DNA of 64,000 nucleotides from Glandiceps talaboti (Eukaryota; Hemichordata; Enteropneusta; Spengelidae). The position numbers and the translations under genes are program-made. Below the pieces are notes generated by a model that saw only the letters and a list, made by a program, of their open reading frames with translations, had not been told where the DNA came from and did no database searches. The stretch lies in NCBI RefSeq assembly GCF_964340395.1, contig NC_135565.1, positions 16,649,709-16,713,708 of the forward strand. Reading direction: 5' to 3'. Of the stretch, positions 58,690 to 64,000 are shown piece by piece (position 1 is the first letter of the stretch; the number at the start of each line of letters is the position of its first letter).

Positions 58690-59040
58690 TTCTACCATGC
58701 TGTCGATGTAAGATTGTGTGTACAATATCTAATGTGTTAGTGACAGGACTTCTATACTGTAGATGTAAGATTGTGTTTACAATATCTAATGTGTTAGTGA
58801 CAGGACTTCTATACTGTATATGTAAGATTGTGTGTACAATATCTAATGTGTTAGTGACTGGACTTCTATACTGTAGATGTAAGATTGTGTGTACAATATC
58901 TAATGTGTTAGTGACTGGACTTCTATACTGTAGATGTAAGATTGTGTTTACAATATCTAATGTGTTAGTGACAGGACTTCTATACTGTAGATGTAAGATT
59001 GTGTTTACAACATCTAATGTGTTGGTGACAGGACTTTAGA
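58690..59040. repeat. 57-bp minisatellite, about 6 copies
   Basis: TTCTATACTGTAGATGTAAG, ATTGTGTTTACAATATCTAA and TGTGTTAGTGACAGGAC make a 57-base unit. As 57 is a multiple of three, one frame stays open for 119 codons with a 19-residue repeated peptide. No protein family is recognised. Confidence 0.93.
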
Positions 59041-59274
59041 CATGAGGTAAGATTGTATGCACAGCAACAACTAATGATGAATTACAAGGTCTTCCATCAG
59101 CTTTGACCTCAGGTGTTTTACCATGTTGTAGATCCAAACACAGGTCTATTGAATACTGTACATCAGTTGGCTATGAAAATAAGTGCCATTTGTTAAACAA
59201 AAGGAAAGCAAGTTTACCATCACCTTTGTTTAAAATCAGTCACATGCTTGAATGCATTAATCTCTTTTGATAAT

Positions 59275-59545
59275 AATGAATTTTCAACTTAATGCGATGT
59301 ATACATGAATACTTAATTAGCATGAGGGCGTCACATACATTCTGTTTGTACATGTAAACATCTGAGGTGCGGTAGTTCCTCATGTTTACAATATGTGTGT
59401 GTGTGTGTTTCTTTGAAATATGTGTTACCAGTCGTTCAATTTCTGTTTTGTCACACTGTGTACATGAATATTTAATTAGTGTGAGGGCGTCATGCATTCT
59501 ATATGTACACATACACATCAGAGAAGCTGGGAGATCCCTTGCTTG
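59275..59545. repeat. two diverged copies of a 170-190 bp unit
   Basis: ACATGAATACTTAATTAGCA with GAGGGCGTCACATACATTCT near 59302, and ACATGAATATTTAATTAGTG with GAGGGCGTCATGCATTCT near 59462. Confidence 0.65.
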
Positions 59546-60505
59546 TACCAAGTTACAGTTAGAGTAGATGTCTGTTTCTTTAGTAATTTACCTTTGGAGG
59601 TTGGAATATATAGGTGTGTGTCATTTTGTACCCAAAATTTCACTTTGGGGTGTTCACTTTGTACTAAATGTTCCTAGTCAGATTAACCTTGCTCAAGGTT
59701 TGAATACTATGTATTTGTATCATTTTGTGAAGGGGAAAGAAATAAGATAGAGAGCAGATACAAAATGTATTTGTAATTCACATTGCCTTCAAACTTTCTT
59801 GAGTTAAATGTGTATGTACTATAAACTGTGTAAATTTTGTCAGGTGTGACCCTGTCCATAACAGACTAGATATTTGGGGCATGAAGAACTTGATTTTATA
59901 ATGTCTTGCCAAGTTCCCTGGAGGTAGTTACCCAGGGTTCCCACCAAATATGATACCAAATATCACCTGTCTGTTGAGTTATATGGGTTCCTATACTTTT
60001 GAAGTAATAATAATGTTGACTCTGTAAAATGAAGGAGGGCTGTGATGAATGTTCCACATTATAACCTGGGGGAGGGGGGGGGGGGCTACATGTACTCCCT
60101 TTGTTTGACTACACATGTATGTATATGTGTGTTTCCTCGCCTTTTGGTCTAAAATGAGGTGTTTTTTTATGCTGAAGAGGCTAAATGGGATCCACTCTAC
60201 ATTATTTTAAATATTGCCTCTCCCCCCCCCCCCCCCCCCATACCACAGATAATATGCTAGTCAACAATCACCTTGACCTAAATCAACTATCAAACATTGT
60301 TAGTATACTGTAGATTAGGGGTTTACAAACTGTTACATTTACAGTGTTTACATTTGTGCAATACATGTATTACTAGCCTGTTCATCTTTTTAAAAAATAT
60401 ATATAAACACACCATGTACACAGGTGAGTGCCAAAATGTATCAACTAAACTACATTCTTTTCAAAGGTTTTAGAAGAGAATGCAGTGCCAAGATTAATAA
60501 ATGTG

Positions 60506-60706
60506 TCAAATGTTTGTTATTGTACGTATAAGAACAAACTTTTTAACACATTTTTTAGCTTTTTGCAATCTAATGACTAACAAATACAGACTTGGTCAAT
60601 GTTGTTTCACATTGATTTTTCAAGTAGGAAGCCATGGTGAAATTATTTTATAAATTCAAATTGTAAAACAAGACATCCAATTCTCATCCATATGGTCACT
60701 TTAATT
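60506..60706. mobile_element. inverted copy of the element at 7773
   Basis: Reverse complement of about 7773-7960: CTTCCTACTTGAAAAATCAA, GTGAAACAACATTGAC and GCAAAAAGCTAAAAAATG are shared. Ends at CATATGGTCACTTTAA. Confidence 0.75.
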
Positions 60707-60928
60707 GTCTGACATTGAATTTTAATTTTGGTAAGTTTCTGTGTTTTCATCAGATGTCAGGTACTAACTGTAGAGAGTAGACGAAACTCGGGTGAAACAT
60801 ACTATTTACATTTTGTAGGGATGTCGTAGTTTAGAAATAAACACGGGTTGGTTTTACATTCTGGTGATTTAAAAATACATTGATAGTTAAGAAAAGGACT
60901 CTTCAAAGTACAATTAATTAAGGTTAGG

Positions 60929-61082
60929 GGGGGGGGGGGGGATTCTCAAATGCTGATTCACGTTTGTGTGATGTAGATAAAAAGGAACAAACCCAAGAAA
61001 GTAAGGTTAGGAGGGAGATTCTCAAAAGCTGATTCACGTTTGTGTGTGATGTAGATAAAAAGGAACGAACCCAAGAAAGTAC
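60929..61082. repeat. two tandem copies of a 70-75 bp unit
   Basis: GATTCTCAAATGCTGATTCA, CGTTTGTGTGATGTAGATAA and AACCCAAGAAAGTA are repeated once, with a poly-G run in the first copy. Confidence 0.92.
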
Positions 61083-61800
61083 ATGTTGTATACAATTGTA
61101 TGTGTACAATAATTCAAGGCAAGTACCAGCTGCTGGTATTGTTCAATGAAGTGAATTGCCGTATGTACATTTGTATGTCAAAGTTGGACATCTTTTCATA
61201 TAGCCAGTCCTCAACTCTTAAAATGTGTATTCCATATTAATCATATTTATAATATATGTTCTACTGACATTCACAATAAAGGTCTTGTATATTTGGTATT
61301 TTTACCCAGTATTTTCACTGACTAAGGGTTGGTGTTGAGCCCTTATACACTTTTATTTGCCGTCATCTCCATACCATACAATGACATAATGAAAAAATAC
61401 TGTAATGACAGTGATAATTGACTTCTGTAAATTTGTCTATATTGCCACATCTAGTCTCAATCTGTATTTTCCTCTTCTGATGTACCAAGCCTCTCATAAT
61501 TGTATTTGGCATCATCTCCCTAATATTATATTTAATAAAAACATATTGTACTGACTTTCATAATAAAGTTCTTTACATTTGTATATTTGATATGTTTACT
61601 ATGTTTAATGCATGACTATTTTCTTGCTAAAACATAAATAAAAACATGATTCAAATTAATTTATTATAAAACTGGTAACAAAACACAGTTATACTCGGGA
61701 GGACTGTTCTTGTAGTTTGTTAACATTATAAGCACCACCTTTGAGATGGGTACATTTTGTACCTAGGTGAAAACAAATGAATATGTATGTATGTATACTG

Positions 61801-61866
<66 letters not shown>
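61801..61866. repeat. (GT)n microsatellite
   Basis: About 31 GT units. Confidence 0.97.
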
Positions 61867-61867
<1 letters not shown>

Positions 61868-61899
61868 TGACTTTCAAATCCTTGTTTCATCTGTATGTA

Positions 61900-62330
61900 A
61901 TGGAAACAGATATATGTATATGTATCATGTCATGAATTGGAAACTTTGCAGTAAGCAAAAATCCCATGTAAACAGATACATGTATATGTATCATGTCCAT
62001 GTCATGAATGGCAAACTTTGCACTTATAAAGCAAAATCCCATGTAAACAGATATTTTGTATGCGTGTCCATGTATACATGTCTTATGAAATAGCCGGAAA
62101 TTAGCACACACACAAATACATGAAAACATGTTTGTAAACATATCATATGTATCCATGTCTAAGAAACTAAGAAATACGCAAAATCCGTCATAAATCAGTA
62201 TGTTTATATCATGTCTTTAGTAGAAAGTTAGAAATAAACAAAGAGCCCATGTAAACATGTTTTAGATATGTTTGTCCATATCTGGTTGAAGTTGAACTCA
62301 AAAATAAGCAAAAAGTCAATGTGAACAGGC
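61900..62330. repeat. degenerate tandem repeat, about 75 bp unit
   Basis: GTAAACAGATACATGTATAT, ATCATGTCATGAATTGG and GCAAAATCCCATGTAAACAG recur; the first two copies are clear and later ones decay toward 62330. Confidence 0.7.
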
Positions 62331-64000
62331 TAGTAGCTAGTAGCTGTGTCCATGTCATTGTGATGAGAGAGAAAAGTCAGTAAAAGGAGAGAGAAAGTAG
62401 CTGCTATTGACACAAATATATCAGCCTGTTGAGCCAAATGTTTTGAGTAGAATTAGTGTGCGCCAGCACATATGTTGCCATGGTAACATGATTGATTTCA
62501 CACGCCACACAAGTCAGTTGTAAATTGTACTGTGACAATCAAGGAATCTACCAGAGCATATGAATGACTGGATGGATAGCAAAGCTTTAGGCTAAACACG
62601 CACATCAGACTTAGCAACAATTCTTCTTCATCACTGATTCAAAATAGAGACTTACTAATTCCAATCTTGTACAATTTTATTAAAGATGTGACATTTTTAC
62701 TTTCCAATAGAGTTACTCCCACTTTCATCATATTTAGTATCGTTACATAGACACATATAAATCTACAGTAGTGGTATTTGTTATAGGCTATGATACAACA
62801 GCCACTTTTGTACTCTGTCATATTGTAAAATATGTATTTTGGTATAAATATAATCTCTATGTGTTTGCAGCTTGTCCAAGTATCAAAACTATCACTGCCC
62901 TGCTCTTTTACACAACTTTTGTGTCACCACTATAGTCACTCTAATAATATCCTTTTTTTTTCTCTTTGAAAAATCGAATTAAATTTAGACCAAAACAGAA
63001 CAGACTAATCTTTTGTCCAAATCCGTACACATTTTAAATGTGAAATGAATGAACAATATTAGAAATATGAGAACTTTCAATTCAAATCATTTCTTTGCAG
63101 TAAAGTGAAAAGTTACATTGTATGTTTATTGTTTAATATTAGTAGGTGAAACTAAATATAAAACATTATACCAGTCAATGTATGATTTAGTTTTTAGACA
63201 TGGACGAGAAATGATCATTTTGAGTGCCCCCCTCCCCCCCCCCCATAAAGAGAAAGAGAGTGAGAGGAGGGTGACCTCCCCTAATAAAGAGACAGGAAGG
63301 AAGAAAAGGAGGGAGAGAGTGTGTTGTTGTCATAGCAACTGGATTACAGCAGAATCTGGTTGTCAGTCCTTTACAAACTTGTTTATCATACTAAAATTTC
63401 TGATCAAATTTGCATACAGTGTATGTTTACCGTAAGTTGCATCCTCAGTTGAAAAAGTGACAGCTCAAATAAATTTGAACTTCATTAAAAAATCAATACT
63501 TCTAACAAGAATTAACTAAATGTCTGTGAAAAAATACAAACATATATATATGTACATACATGAAAACGCAATTTTGAATCAACACAAGTAAACTAGTGTT
63601 AGTCTAGGGTAATCCCAGACAGTTCAAACGCCTGTGTCACATGTTTGACAGTCTAGAGGAACAGATACCAAACTCAAGCTATGGCCTCATCTGCATGATT
63701 TGTGCATCCTAATTGAAAATCATCTATAACTTGTATGCTATTTCCCCACACTCTCTGGGCGGCAGTCGTCATAAACAGAAGACCCCATCAAGAAGAGTGT
63801 GGGTAACGGTAGACTACCAGCAATTAGCATACAACTTAGTTGGATTGATACAATAACTGCATGTCATACAAGATGGCAAGATTTAGGTTCAGACATTGAC
63901 CTTGTACTCATCATGTCCTTTGTCAGGAAATGTCTCAAGAAATATAAGAGTTTTGAAAGGTTTTACATTTCTTCAGTACAATGTGTTTCTCACCCTAACC

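Larger units (their letters stand above)
48411..64000. other. probable long intron of the PHF21A-like gene
   Basis: No further exon of PHF21A type (expected next: a KRVVEQLRKNL-like segment) is recognisable, nor any other gene. The stretch holds repeats and MITEs listed separately, and AT-rich DNA with short open frames only. Confidence 0.55.

Overview
This window comes from an animal nuclear genome. The genes are split into many small exons with GT..AG introns. Three proteins recognised from conserved blocks are typical of metazoans: Mediator subunit MED25, nucleoporin NUP50 and a PHF21A/BHC80-type protein. The DNA is AT-rich and crowded with microsatellites, minisatellites and inverted-repeat transposon relics. 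The word ACATGTA is very frequent. A marine invertebrate (lophotrochozoan or invertebrate deuterostome) is my best guess, but the sequence alone does not settle the phylum. There are no bacterial operons, CRISPR arrays or rRNA genes.

Layout. Positions 1-7623 hold degenerate tandem repeats and unrecognised AT-rich DNA, probably the large first intron or 5' flank of MED25. MED25 lies on the + strand, with 17 coding exons from 7624 to 28503 that join in one open frame of about 985 residues; only the exon(s) for the first 40 or so residues are missing. Its introns carry nested mobile elements (notably 12154-15092), an 81-bp satellite (17160-17875) and several MITE-like inverted repeats. Positions 28504-37500 are intergenic and lie between two converging genes. 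NUP50 lies on the - strand, with six coding exons from 42302 down to 37501; these form a complete 554-residue protein. Positions 42303-47697 separate NUP50 from the divergent third gene and contain a TTAA-flanked piggyBac-like element (42922-44547), a duplicated 0.4-kb block and a LINE tail. The first three coding exons of a PHF21A-like gene are at 47698-48410 on the + strand. The rest of the window (48411-64000) shows no further exon I can recognise and is most likely a long intron of that gene, filled with repeats.

Functions. MED25 links activators and nuclear receptors to Mediator and RNA polymerase II. NUP50 is a mobile FG nucleoporin that acts with importin-alpha and Ran in nuclear import. 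PHF21A is a reader subunit of LSD1-CoREST type repressor complexes. All three are housekeeping nuclear proteins, and nothing suggests a functional cluster. I found no novel multi-gene system. The most interesting material is the transposon stratigraphy, the inverted minisatellite element, a Cys-rich insert in the NUP50 Ran-binding domain, and direct repeats that flank the NUP50 5' end.
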